A stretch of DNA of 52,507 nucleotides from contig CAJUFM010000012.1 of the NCBI GenBank assembly GCA_910585745.1, positions 1 through 52,507 of the forward strand, given 5' to 3'. Shown piece after piece: positions 27,601 to 35,256 of the stretch; the stretch's first letter is position 1; each line of letters begins with the position of its first letter. The stretch is from an uncultured Eubacterium sp. (GTDB lineage: Bacteria; Bacillota; Clostridia; Lachnospirales; Lachnospiraceae). The position numbers and the translations under genes are program-made. The notes under the pieces are model-generated. The model was not told the DNA's origin and did no database searches. It saw nothing but the letters and a program-made list of their open reading frames with translations.

Positions 27601-27858
27601 ATCGGCATCAATAAGATCGAGCAGGAGGCGCCGACGCTGATGGATCTGTTACTGGAACACGAGATCGATCTGGTGATCGATATTCCCAAGCAGGGGGAGC
27701 ATTCCCACGATGGTTTCCTGATCCGGCGGACTTCCATCGAGACAGGGGTCACCTGCCTCACCTCCCTGGACACGGCAGATGCCTTGCTTACTTCTCTGGA
27801 ACATGTGGATAAGGCCCAGATGTCACTGATCGATATTGCAGCCATCGAGGGGCGTTAG
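24655..27858 (+). CDS. carB: Carbamoyl-phosphate synthase, large subunit
   Basis: CarB makes carbamoyl phosphate from bicarbonate, ammonia and two ATP for arginine and pyrimidine synthesis. At 1067 aa it has the full duplicated layout. The first half begins [21 protein letters not shown] with ATP-grasp motifs [11 protein letters not shown] and [18 protein letters not shown]. The second half repeats these as [29 protein letters not shown] and [11 protein letters not shown]. A C-terminal MGS-type allosteric domain follows (about 930-1067), the site where UMP or ornithine acts in other CarB proteins. The start at 24655 overlaps the end of carA. The stop abuts the stop of ktrA on the other strand with no spacer and no terminator. 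Confidence 0.97.
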   Translation: [1067 protein letters not shown]

Positions 27859-28512
27859 TTAATTAGTTTTTGCCGAAAGCTTAAACACATCAGAGGATTT
27901 GCCGATTACAACGATATGGTCATCCTTCTGGAAAGTATAGTCTCCTTTGGGCATGGGATCGATGGACTGTCCGTTCTTGATGGCGATGATATTGACGTTG
28001 TACTCCTGGCGGACATTGATATCAATGATAGTTTTGCCGATCCAGTCCGGAATGATCGGGATCTCAAAGATTGAACAATCCGAGGTCAGTTCGATGTAAT
28101 CAAATATATTTGTGGCATTGTAGCGGACTGCGAGTTTTTCGGCAATCTCTTTTTCCGGATAAAATACTTCGTCAGCCCCGATCTTTTTCAGAAATTCGGC
28201 CTGGCGGAGCCGTTTTGCTTTGGAAACCACAAAGGTTGCCCCTAGTTCTTTCAGAATGGAGGTGATCTCCAGGGAGGCATAAAAATCCTCTCCGATGGCT
28301 ACAAAACAGTAGTCAAAATTGTTCACTCCGATGCTCTTAAGGACAGCGGGATTGGTGCAGTCCCCGGCGATGGCATCGCCAAATATAGTGGAGAGTTCCT
28401 GGATCCTTTCCTCGTCTTTGTCTATGATCATGACGTCATTTCCTAACTCCTGCATTTTTGCCGCAAGGCAGCGCCCCAGCATTCCCATCCCGATTACTAA
28501 GATTGATTTCAT
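27859..28512 (-). CDS. ktrA: Potassium uptake regulatory subunit (KtrA/TrkA type)
   Basis: A 217-aa RCK protein that gates the K+ channel subunit encoded upstream on the same strand. The N-terminal Rossmann fold starts with ILVIGMGMLGRCLAAKM and continues with DKDEERI; a TrkA-C domain occupies the last ~80 residues, the region that binds c-di-AMP in KtrA homologues. An in-frame ATG exists at 28548, but AAAGGAAA lies just before the ATG at 28512 and homologues start MKSILVIG. It follows ktrB by 67 bp and is probably cotranscribed with it. Its stop codon directly touches that of carB. Confidence 0.92.
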   Translation of the reverse strand: MKSILVIGMGMLGRCLAAKMQELGNDVMIIDKDEERIQELSTIFGDAIAGDCTNPAVLKSIGVNNFDYCFVAIGEDFYASLEITSILKELGATFVVSKAKRLRQAEFLKKIGADEVFYPEKEIAEKLAVRYNATNIFDYIELTSDCSIFEIPIIPDWIGKTIIDINVRQEYNVNIIAIKNGQSIDPMPKGDYTFQKDDHIVVIGKSSDVFKLSAKTN

Positions 28513-28579
28513 TTTGATTTCCTTTCTTTTCGATATTTTATATATCATCTGATTTATTTTGGATTGATCTATTATAGGA

Positions 28580-29926
28580 TCAGCCGATCAGAATTTTTTC
28601 CTTTGGCCGTTTGAGCGGCGGCTTTTTATCACATTCCCCAAATACCAGCATCAGAGTGAACCCGCCGATTCGCCCGCTGTACATAAGAAGGATCAGTATG
28701 ATGTGGGACAGGGCACTCAGGGTAGGAGTGATGCCCATGGTGACACCGACAGTACAGGTAGCGGAGATCACTTCAAACTGAACGACAGAAAGATCTATAC
28801 CCTCAATGTGGCAGATCAGCATAGCTCCCAGAACTACATAGGCGAGATATACGATGACAATTACCGCCGCCTGCTTCACCAGATCTTTCCCCAGCCGTTT
28901 CCTGAATATCGTGCTGTCGGAATATCCGCGGGACATGGTGACCATGGAGATAAATATAACCGCCAGGGTAGTGGTCTTGATCCCTCCTGCTGTGGAACCG
29001 GGACTTCCGCCGATCATCATCAAGGCATTGGAGAGAAGGATAGAAGAAGGGGACATCTGGCTGTAATCAATGGTATTGAAGCCTGCCGTACGCATGGTAG
29101 TAGAAGCAAAAAAGGATTTGATGATCCGTTCCGAAATGCCGTCGCCTTTCATGGTATAGCCGGACTCAAAGAAAAAATAGCCAGCGGTTCCCAGGATCAA
29201 GAGGATTCCCGTGGTGATCAGGATCAGTTTGGCGTGGAGAGAGTATTTGGAAAAATGATACTTATTTTTCAACACATCTTCCCATACCAAAAATCCGATG
29301 CCGCCGATAATGATCAGCAGGGAGAGAGTCATACCCACCAGCCAGTCATCCTGATAGGCGGTAAAAGAAGAATAGGGTTCGTATTTTCCCATCAGGTCAA
29401 AGCCGGCATTGCAGAAAGCGGACACTGAGTGGAATACGGCATAGTACAGACCCTGTCCCCAGCCCATCCGCGGGACGAAGCGGATGGCGAGAAACAGAGC
29501 ACCGATACCTTCCAAGATGGCAGTGCCAGCGAGGATCCGCTTAACGAGACGGACCATGCCGCCCACCTGGACATTTCCTGCCGCCTGCATCAGAAGCATG
29601 CGTTCCTGCATATTCAGCTTTTTCTTCATCATAATAAAGATCATGGAAATAATGGTCATAAGCCCGATGCCGCCGATCTGGATCATGGTCAGTATGACCA
29701 GCTGTCCAAAGAGGGACCAGTTCGTATAAGTGTCCGCGATGATCAGTCCCGTCACACAGGTTGCACTGGTGGAAGTAAACAGGGCATCCAGGGGAGTGGT
29801 CCACTGCCCGCTCCGGGAGGATACCGGAAGGCATAACAGGAGAGTTCCCGTCAATATAACGAGAATAAAGCTCATGGCAATGATCCGGGTAGGACTGATT
29901 TTATGCATCCACTGATGAAATAACAT
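28580..29926 (-). CDS. ktrB: Potassium uptake membrane subunit (KtrB/TrkH type)
   Basis: A 448-aa polytopic membrane protein of the SKT K+ transporter family, which carries potassium with help from the RCK partner. Four M1-P-M2 repeats are suggested by the filter-like stretches TSATCVTGL, SVSAFCNAGFDL, TTMRTAGFNTID and SATCTVGVTMG, separated by hydrophobic spans. The longer frame from 30109 runs through palindromic leader DNA. The ATG at 29926 has GAGGAGGT before it and begins MLFHQWMHKISPTRI, typical for the family. It is first in a ktrB-ktrA operon with an unusual repetitive leader of about 250 nt. Confidence 0.93.
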   Translation of the reverse strand: MLFHQWMHKISPTRIIAMSFILVILTGTLLLCLPVSSRSGQWTTPLDALFTSTSATCVTGLIIADTYTNWSLFGQLVILTMIQIGGIGLMTIISMIFIMMKKKLNMQERMLLMQAAGNVQVGGMVRLVKRILAGTAILEGIGALFLAIRFVPRMGWGQGLYYAVFHSVSAFCNAGFDLMGKYEPYSSFTAYQDDWLVGMTLSLLIIIGGIGFLVWEDVLKNKYHFSKYSLHAKLILITTGILLILGTAGYFFFESGYTMKGDGISERIIKSFFASTTMRTAGFNTIDYSQMSPSSILLSNALMMIGGSPGSTAGGIKTTTLAVIFISMVTMSRGYSDSTIFRKRLGKDLVKQAAVIVIVYLAYVVLGAMLICHIEGIDLSVVQFEVISATCTVGVTMGITPTLSALSHIILILLMYSGRIGGFTLMLVFGECDKKPPLKRPKEKILIG

Positions 29927-29938
29927 GGGTGTGACCTC

Positions 29939-30011
29939 CTCAATGTTTTGCGGGTCCCAAAGCCATAAGAACATATACAAGTACATGTTCTTATGGTTTT
30001 TTGACCCTTGG
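29939..30011. repeat. 73-bp direct repeat, copy 1, with strong palindrome
   Basis: Identical to 30105-30177. It contains a 12-bp stem, CCATAAGAACAT / ATGTTCTTATGG, around a 10-nt loop. On the plus strand the stem is followed by TTTTTT, so it can act as a terminator for plus-strand (ktr-antisense) transcripts. On the minus strand it forms part of the ktrB leader, with a further GGGTC/GACCC outer pairing. Confidence 0.92.
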
Positions 30012-30033
30012 CTGATGGCTGGTATGATACCAC

Positions 30034-30066
30034 GAATTGCTCCGCACGAACGTGCTCCCGCAATTC
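30034..30066. repeat. Compound palindrome between the two 73-bp repeats
   Basis: GAATTGC (30034-30040) pairs with GCAATTC (30060-30066), and inside it GCACG (30044-30048) pairs with CGTGC (30051-30055), with short asymmetric internal loops. It belongs to the 93-bp spacer between the repeats and looks like a structured RNA element in the ktrB leader. Confidence 0.75.
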
Positions 30067-30104
30067 TGAAAACATTTCGAAATCCGCCCTGTGCGGGCTG
30101 CTTT

Positions 30105-30177
30105 CTCAATGTTTTGCGGGTCCCAAAGCCATAAGAACATATACAAGTACATGTTCTTATGGTTTTTTGACCCTTGG
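30105..30177. repeat. 73-bp direct repeat, copy 2
   Basis: Exact second copy of 29939-30011, 166 bp further on, with the same palindrome and plus-strand T-run. It lies just downstream of the predicted ktrB promoter on the minus strand. Confidence 0.92.
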
Positions 30178-30185
30178 TATCAATT

Positions 30186-30214
30186 ATTATACACCTTTTG
30201 CAGAATTATTGCAC
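30186..30214 (-). promoter_or_regulatory. Probable promoter of ktrB-ktrA
   Basis: On the minus strand a perfect TATAAT (30191-30186) lies 17 bp after a weak -35, GTGCAA (30214-30209). Transcription from here would run through both 73-bp repeats before the ktrB start at 29926. Confidence 0.45.
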
Positions 30215-30264
30215 CCCATTTTCAATGTGCCAGGTGAAAGATATGGAAAATTCAGAGAAAAAAC

Positions 30265-30293
30265 TTTACAGATCTGTGGATATGTGGTAAGAT
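30265..30293 (+). promoter_or_regulatory. Promoter of rpsO
   Basis: TTTACA at 30265-30270 and TAAGAT at 30288-30293 with a 17-bp spacer. It gives a leader of about 85 nt before rpsO, which could hold an S15-binding autoregulatory structure, though I could not identify one with confidence. Confidence 0.65.
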
Positions 30294-30383
30294 AATCGAG
30301 TTGAATCAACCAATACTCAGAATCAGGACGACTCCGACCGGTTCTTGGTAATTGGCATTTAAAAAATATGGAGGTACGTTAAA

Positions 30384-30650
30384 ATGATGACAACAGAGAA
30401 AAAAGCAGAGATCATTAAAGAGTTTGGAAGAACACCAAACGACACAGGTTCACCAGAGGTTCAGGTGGCTCTTCTGACAGAGCGGATCAATACGCTGACA
30501 GAACATTTGAAGGAGAACAAAAAAGACCATCACTCAAGAAGAGGTCTTTTGAAAATGGTAGGTAAGAGACGTGGTCTTCTGGATTATCTGAAGAAAACAG
30601 ATCTGGAGGGGTATCGTGCCCTGATCGCAAGACTGGGTCTGAGAAAGTAA
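30384..30650 (+). CDS. rpsO: 30S ribosomal protein S15
   Basis: S15 binds 16S rRNA early in 30S assembly. The 88-aa length and the signatures FGRTPNDTGSPEVQVALLTE, HHSRRGLL and RRGLLDYLKK are standard. GGAGG precedes the ATG at 30384; the second Met may be the real start. As in many bacteria it lies upstream of pnp, here with a NUDIX gene between them and its own terminator at 30677-30727. Confidence 0.97.
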   Translation: MMTTEKKAEIIKEFGRTPNDTGSPEVQVALLTERINTLTEHLKENKKDHHSRRGLLKMVGKRRGLLDYLKKTDLEGYRALIARLGLRK

Positions 30651-30676
30651 GGATTGTTTGCTCAGCAGAGCAGTGG

Positions 30677-30727
30677 AAAATGATAGGTGTGGCGAATAGA
30701 TATTCTATAGCCGCAACTATCATTTTT
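30677..30727 (+). terminator. Terminator after rpsO
   Basis: AAAATGATAG (30677-30686) pairs with CTATCATTTT near 30717-30726, with an inner GGC/GCC pairing and a T-rich end. It is a strong stem, placed 26 bp after the rpsO stop. Confidence 0.8.
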
Positions 30728-30836
30728 GTCTATTTACTGTGAAAGTTCCGGACATCGACCATGTGGATGAGCGTGTTTACACGCATAGACATATAGTCAT
30801 TGGACGGTTATGCTGTGAAAGTGACGGAGGTGGCCT

Positions 30837-31301
30837 ATGAAAAGAGATAGAAGTCAGTCCATGGTGATCCGGGGAGACCGGATTCTTCTTGTAGAGCATG
30901 AATTGTTTGGACGGGATTTTTATAATCTTCCCGGTGGAGGAATTGAAGAAGGAGAGACGCCGGAGCAGGCGGCGCTGCGGGAACTTGCAGAGGAGTGCAA
31001 TGTGCAGGGGAGGATCCTGAGACCGCTGACCATCGAGTATAAGCCGGATCTCGAAAGCAGGGTCTATACATTTCTGGTAGAGATCCCAGAGGATGCAGAA
31101 GCGGTAAAAGGACTGGATCCAGAACTTCCCATGGGGGAGCAGTCCATTGTAGCGGTGAAATGGATGCGTCTGGATGAGATTGCAGAGAGGGACCGGGCAT
31201 ATCTGTTTGGTGCAGGATTGATGCGGGTGCCCTTCTTCCATGATGAAGTTCTGCTGTGGGACGGAGAGGATATCAGTTACCCGGCGAAAAAGATGGTGTG
31301 A
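30837..31301 (+). CDS. NUDIX hydrolase
   Basis: A 154-aa NUDIX protein; such enzymes cleave nucleoside diphosphates linked to another group, often as house-cleaning. The NUDIX box GGIEEGETPEQAALREL-AEECN is present at about 39-62 and keeps the metal-binding REL-x-EE glutamates, with Cys-Asn in place of the usual Thr-Gly at the end. GGAGGTGG lies before the ATG at 30837. It stands between rpsO and pnp. The substrate cannot be told. The acidic C-terminal extension after residue 110 is not shared with MutT-type minimal enzymes. Confidence 0.9.
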   Translation: MKRDRSQSMVIRGDRILLVEHELFGRDFYNLPGGGIEEGETPEQAALRELAEECNVQGRILRPLTIEYKPDLESRVYTFLVEIPEDAEAVKGLDPELPMGEQSIVAVKWMRLDEIAERDRAYLFGAGLMRVPFFHDEVLLWDGEDISYPAKKMV

Positions 31302-31394
31302 TGGCACAGTTTCAGAGCCTCATGAAGGCAATATTAAAAAAAATGTTTCCTTTATGGAGATATTATGTTATACTTTTAATGTATGTGTAAAATA

Positions 31395-31475
31395 TAGAGA
31401 TTTGTCCGAGACTTCTGAAAAGTGCATTATCTGAGAGGGCGGATAATGTGTTTTTCAGTTGTTTCGGAATCTCTA
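31395..31475 (+). promoter_or_regulatory. Long leader hairpin upstream of pnp
   Basis: TAGAGATT near 31395 pairs with AATCTCTA ending 31475. Further inward blocks also pair: CCGA/TCGG, CTGAAAA/TTTTCAG and GCATTATC/GATAATGT. The result is one ~80-nt imperfect hairpin ending 29 nt before pnp. In E. coli, pnp expression is controlled through a leader stem-loop cut by RNase III; a similar role here is an inference from position and shape. Confidence 0.65.
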
Positions 31476-31504
31476 ATTTAATAAGAATGTAAGGAGAAAA
31501 AAAT

Positions 31505-33601
31505 ATGTACAAGACATTTTCAATGGAACTTGGGGGAAGAACACTTTCTGTGGATATTGGAAGAGTAGCTGCCCAGGCGAATGGTGCAGCATTTATGCAT
31601 TATGGCAATACGGTTGTTTTATCGACGGCGACAGCATCGGAAAAGCCGAGAGAGGGGATTGATTTTTTCCCGCTCAGCGTGGAGTATAATGAAAAGATGT
31701 ATTCCGTGGGAAAGATTCCTGGCGGATTTACGAGACGGGAGGGAAAACCTTCTGACAATGCGATCCTGACCTGCCGTGTTATTGACCGTCCGATGCGGCC
31801 ACTGTTCCCAAAAGATTACCGGAATGATGTAACCCTTGAAAATCTGGTGATGTGTGTGGATCAGGACTGCAGCCCGGAGCTCACAGCGATGCTTGGTTCT
31901 GCTCTCGCCACATGTATTTCAGATATTCCTTTTGACGGTCCGACGGCAGCGACGCAGATCGGTCTGGTAGAGGGCGAACTGGTGGTAAATCCCACATCAG
32001 AGCAGAGACAGGTTTCCGATCTTGCCCTTACTGTGGCATCCACGAGGGAAAAGGTGATCATGATCGAGGCAGGTGCCAATGAAGTACCAGAGGACCTTAT
32101 GATTGAAGCGATCTATAAGGCTCACGAGGTAAATGGGCAGATCATCGAATTTTTTGATAAGATTGTTGCTGAGTGCGGAAAAGAAAAACATGAGTATGAG
32201 CATTTTGATATACCGGAGGATATGTATGAGGATATGGTTTCTTTTGTTACTCCGGAGGCCATGGAAGAAGCTGTGTTTACGGACGTAAAGCAGGTTCGTG
32301 AGGAAAATATCCGTAAGATCAAGGATCAGCTGGAGGAGCGCTACGAAGAGGCGCATCCGGAGTGGATGGAATTGATCGACGAGGCCGTTTATAAATTCCA
32401 GAAGAAGACCGTCCGTAAGATGATCCTTAAGGACCACAAACGTCCGGATGGACGTGAAGTGACACAGATCCGTCCCCTGGCGGCAGAGATTGACGTACTT
32501 CCTACCGTTCACGGTTCAGGATTGTTCTCCAGAGGACAGACACAGGTGCTCAATGTGACCACACTGGCACCGTTGGTGGAAAGACAAAAACTGGATGGAC
32601 TGGATGAGCATATCACATCCAAGAGATACATCCATCATTATAATTTCCCATCCTATTCTGTAGGTGAGACAAGACCGAGCAGAGGGCCAGGACGCCGTGA
32701 GATCGGACACGGAGCGCTAGCAGAGAGAGCTCTTATACCTGTGATCCCATCAGAGGAAGAGTTCCCTTATACGATCCGTACCGTATCAGAGATCATGGAG
32801 TCCAATGGTTCTACTTCCCAGGGAAGTATTTGCGCCTCCACGCTGTCACTGATGGCGGCAGGTGTACCGATCAAAGCGCCGGTAGCAGGTATTTCCGTAG
32901 GTCTGGTGACCGGAGATTCCGATGATGACTATCTGATCCTTACGGATATCCAGGGGCTGGAGGATTTCTTTGGCGATATGGACTTTAAGGTTGCTGGTAC
33001 TCATAAGGGAATTACAGCTATCCAGATGGACATTAAGATCCATGGTCTCACCCGTGAGATTGTGGAAGGTGCGATCCATCGTACCAAAGAGGCGAGAACC
33101 TATATTCTGGATGAAGTAATGATGAAAGCTATCGCAGAGCCGCGTAAGGAAGTAAATGAATTTGCTCCTAAGATCAAGCAGATCATGATCGATCCGGCGA
33201 AGATCGGCGATGTGGTTGGCCAGAGAGGAAAGACCATCAATACGCTCATCGAGCGCACTGGCGTGAAGATCGATATTACTGATGACGGTGCTGTATCGGT
33301 ATGTGGCACCGACAAAGCGATGATGGATGAGGCCCTCCGTCTGATCCAGATCATTGTGACAGATTTTGAGAAGGGACAAGTTTTGGAAGGAACCGTAGTA
33401 AGTATCAAGGACTTTGGGGCTTTCATCGAATTTGCTCCTGGCAAAGAAGGCATGGTTCATATTTCTAATATCTGCAAGAGAAGGATCAATCATGTAGAAG
33501 ACGAACTGACACTGGGCGACAAAGTAAAGGTTGTCTGCCTCGGAAAAGATAAGATGGGCAGGATTTCTTTCAGCATGAAAGATCTCAAAGAAAATGCCTG
33601 A
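31505..33601 (+). CDS. pnp: Polyribonucleotide nucleotidyltransferase (PNPase)
   Basis: A phosphorolytic 3'-5' exoribonuclease of RNA decay. The 698-aa chain shows the expected order: first RNase PH domain from residue 1 (STATASEKPREGIDFFPL), helical domain around 230-310, second RNase PH domain with VLNVTTLAPL and SSYSVGETRPSRGPGRREIGH, a KH domain (IGDVVGQRGKTINTLIERTG) and a C-terminal S1 domain (GTVVSIKDFGAFIEF). AAGGAGA precedes the ATG at 31505. It follows rpsO and the NUDIX gene and overlaps the next gene by 8 bp. Confidence 0.97.
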   Translation: MYKTFSMELGGRTLSVDIGRVAAQANGAAFMHYGNTVVLSTATASEKPREGIDFFPLSVEYNEKMYSVGKIPGGFTRREGKPSDNAILTCRVIDRPMRPLFPKDYRNDVTLENLVMCVDQDCSPELTAMLGSALATCISDIPFDGPTAATQIGLVEGELVVNPTSEQRQVSDLALTVASTREKVIMIEAGANEVPEDLMIEAIYKAHEVNGQIIEFFDKIVAECGKEKHEYEHFDIPEDMYEDMVSFVTPEAMEEAVFTDVKQVREENIRKIKDQLEERYEEAHPEWMELIDEAVYKFQKKTVRKMILKDHKRPDGREVTQIRPLAAEIDVLPTVHGSGLFSRGQTQVLNVTTLAPLVERQKLDGLDEHITSKRYIHHYNFPSYSVGETRPSRGPGRREIGHGALAERALIPVIPSEEEFPYTIRTVSEIMESNGSTSQGSICASTLSLMAAGVPIKAPVAGISVGLVTGDSDDDYLILTDIQGLEDFFGDMDFKVAGTHKGITAIQMDIKIHGLTREIVEGAIHRTKEARTYILDEVMMKAIAEPRKEVNEFAPKIKQIMIDPAKIGDVVGQRGKTINTLIERTGVKIDITDDGAVSVCGTDKAMMDEALRLIQIIVTDFEKGQVLEGTVVSIKDFGAFIEFAPGKEGMVHISNICKRRINHVEDELTLGDKVKVVCLGKDKMGRISFSMKDLKENA

Positions 33602-34406
33602 AGCATTTATGAAAATAGCACTTACCAGTATGGACACAGCGTGGGAGAATAAGTCTGTGAACCAGGAAAAGTGTGCAGAACTGATAAAGCGGGCCTCGGA
33701 ATCTGGGGCTCGCCTTATCCTTTTTCCAGAGATGACCCTGACGGGATTTTCCATGGATGTCCAGGGCTGTGGAGAGACCGAAGGCCGGCGCCGGCACTGT
33801 CCTACAGTGGCTTTTTTTCTGGAGCAGTCAGAACAGTATGGGATGGCAGTGGGATTTGGTTATATCCATCGGGAAGAAGAGAAGGGAACGAATCATTTTG
33901 TGGTGGCTGACAAGGGAAAGATCCTTGCGGATTACATTAAGTTACATCCTTTTTCCTATGGCGGCGAGGACCGCGTATACATTCCGGGAGACCGGCTGGT
34001 CTCCGCAGAACTGGATGATATCCGCATAGGGCTTTTTATCTGCTACGACCTGCGGTTTCCAGAGATCTTTCAGGCAGCCAGTGAGGACTGTGAGGTGCTG
34101 GCGGTGATCGCTAACTGGCCCAGGGAGCGGATTTATCACTGGCACTGCCTGCTTCCGGCAAGGGCCATAGAAAACCAGTCCGTAGTACTGGGTGTGAACC
34201 GCAGAGGCTGGGGCGGTGGCATCGAGTACGTGGATTCCAGTGAGGCATATGACTGTGAGGGAAACCGGATTCCCTGTCAGCGTATTACCACTGAGGCAGG
34301 AGACGACTGTCTTTTGTGCGAGGTGGACCTCCGGAGGACGCGGCAGCTGCGCAGAGAATTTCCGGTAAAACAGGACCGGAGAAAAAAATGGTATAAAAGT
34401 CTGTAG
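33594..34406 (+). CDS. Nitrilase-superfamily carbon-nitrogen hydrolase
   Basis: The Glu-Lys-Cys triad of the superfamily is present: Glu46 in LFPEMTLTGF, Lys116 in DYIKLHPF, and Cys150 in FICYDLRFPE. The 270-aa size and the RFPE tail after the cysteine resemble Nit/YafV-type omega-amidases, which hydrolyse 2-oxoglutaramate or related amides. That would fit the nitrogen theme, but the substrate is not proven. The ATG at 33594 overlaps pnp by 8 bp without a clear ribosome site. An ATG at 33609 (MKIALTSMD) is an equally plausible start. Confidence 0.87.
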   Translation: MPEAFMKIALTSMDTAWENKSVNQEKCAELIKRASESGARLILFPEMTLTGFSMDVQGCGETEGRRRHCPTVAFFLEQSEQYGMAVGFGYIHREEEKGTNHFVVADKGKILADYIKLHPFSYGGEDRVYIPGDRLVSAELDDIRIGLFICYDLRFPEIFQAASEDCEVLAVIANWPRERIYHWHCLLPARAIENQSVVLGVNRRGWGGGIEYVDSSEAYDCEGNRIPCQRITTEAGDDCLLCEVDLRRTRQLRREFPVKQDRRKKWYKSL

Positions 34407-34445
34407 CTGATGAAGCAGATTTAGAACCAGTTTCATCTGGGATAG

Positions 34446-34465
34446 CAACAAAATAGTGTTGTTTT
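34446..34465 (+). terminator. Weak terminator after the nitrilase-family gene
   Basis: CAACA (34446-34450) pairs with TGTTG (34457-34461) around AAATAG, followed by TTTT. The short stem makes this uncertain. A second small palindrome, AGGCCC-AGGGCCT, lies at about 34551-34563 before the next gene. Confidence 0.45.
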
Positions 34466-34588
34466 CCTTTGCGGGGCTGGCGGCACTGTCAGTCACAGGG
34501 ATCGTAGAAAAGACGTATAAAGATGAGAATAAATGTCACACTATGAGTAGGCCCAGGGCCTGTAATAATTAGAAAAGGTGTGTGTGAC

Positions 34589-35218
34589 ATGGGAACAGAG
34601 AATATTAAAGAATACGGACAATGCCAGCTGGGCGGGATCCAGCTGTTATCTATCATCGGAGAAATCGAGGGACATGAATGTGTCTCAGAAAATACTAAAT
34701 CCACGAAATACGAACATCTGCTTCCTCTATTAGCGACTGCAGAGCACGACGAGGAAGTCAAGGGAATTCTATTTTTGGTCAATACCGTGGGCGGGGATGT
34801 GTCCTGTGGCCTGGCGCTGGCAGAGATGATCGCCGGTCTGAGCAAGCCGACGGTGTCGCTGATCATTGGGGACAGCCATTCCATCGGTGTCCCTCTGGCG
34901 ACGGCTACCGATCATTCCTTTATTGTGCCCAGCGCGACGATGATCATACATCCGGTACGCATGAGCGGCATGGTGATCGGGGCTCCCCAGACCTACGGAC
35001 AGTTCCAGCAGATCCAGGACCGCATCATTGATTTTATTGTGCGGAACTGTGAGGCGAAAAAAGAACGGATTGAAGAGCTTATGATGAATACCTGCATGCT
35101 TTCCAAAGATCTTGGAACGGTTCTTGTGGGGAAAGAGGCGGTGGAGGAGAAGCTGGTGAATGAAGTTGGCAATCTCTCCTCTGCGCTGGCCTATCTGAAA
35201 AAAGTGATTCACGCCTGA
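34589..35218 (+). CDS. tepA: ClpP-fold serine protease, TepA-like
   Basis: A 209-aa ClpP/crotonase-fold protein. The Ser-His pair of the family is recognisable: Ser in GDSHSIGVPLA (ClpP GxxSMG site) and His in MIIHPVRMSG (ClpP MIHQP site). In Bacillus subtilis the homologue TepA (YmfB) lies near spoIIIE and has been linked to protein export, and here too it sits directly before ftsK/spoIIIE. A GTG at 34580 is in frame, but the ATG at 34589 follows AAAAGGTG and is preferred. There is no signal peptide, so it acts in the cytoplasm. Confidence 0.85.
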   Translation: MGTENIKEYGQCQLGGIQLLSIIGEIEGHECVSENTKSTKYEHLLPLLATAEHDEEVKGILFLVNTVGGDVSCGLALAEMIAGLSKPTVSLIIGDSHSIGVPLATATDHSFIVPSATMIIHPVRMSGMVIGAPQTYGQFQQIQDRIIDFIVRNCEAKKERIEELMMNTCMLSKDLGTVLVGKEAVEEKLVNEVGNLSSALAYLKKVIHA

Positions 35219-35256
35219 AAAGCGGCGTTGAAGGAGAGGGAAAGGTTTGAAGAAAA

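Noticed and set aside
28703..29428. 241-codon plus-strand ORF inside ktrB.
   Set aside because: Low-complexity His/Gly/Asp-rich translation typical of the antisense of a membrane protein gene; no ribosome site.
29927..30109. 61-codon extension of ktrB from 30109.
   Set aside because: It translates palindromic repeat DNA and has no ribosome site. The ATG at 29926 follows GAGGAGGT and matches the family start.
29939..30177. CRISPR array from the repeated 73-bp units.
   Set aside because: Only two copies, too long, with a 93-bp structured spacer and no cas genes.
29927..30185. ydaO-type c-di-AMP riboswitch in the ktrB leader.
   Set aside because: None of the conserved motif blocks could be found among the repeats.
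33594..33601. Frameshift between pnp and the nitrilase-family gene.
   Set aside because: Both reading frames are complete in length and domains. The 8-bp overlap is normal gene packing.
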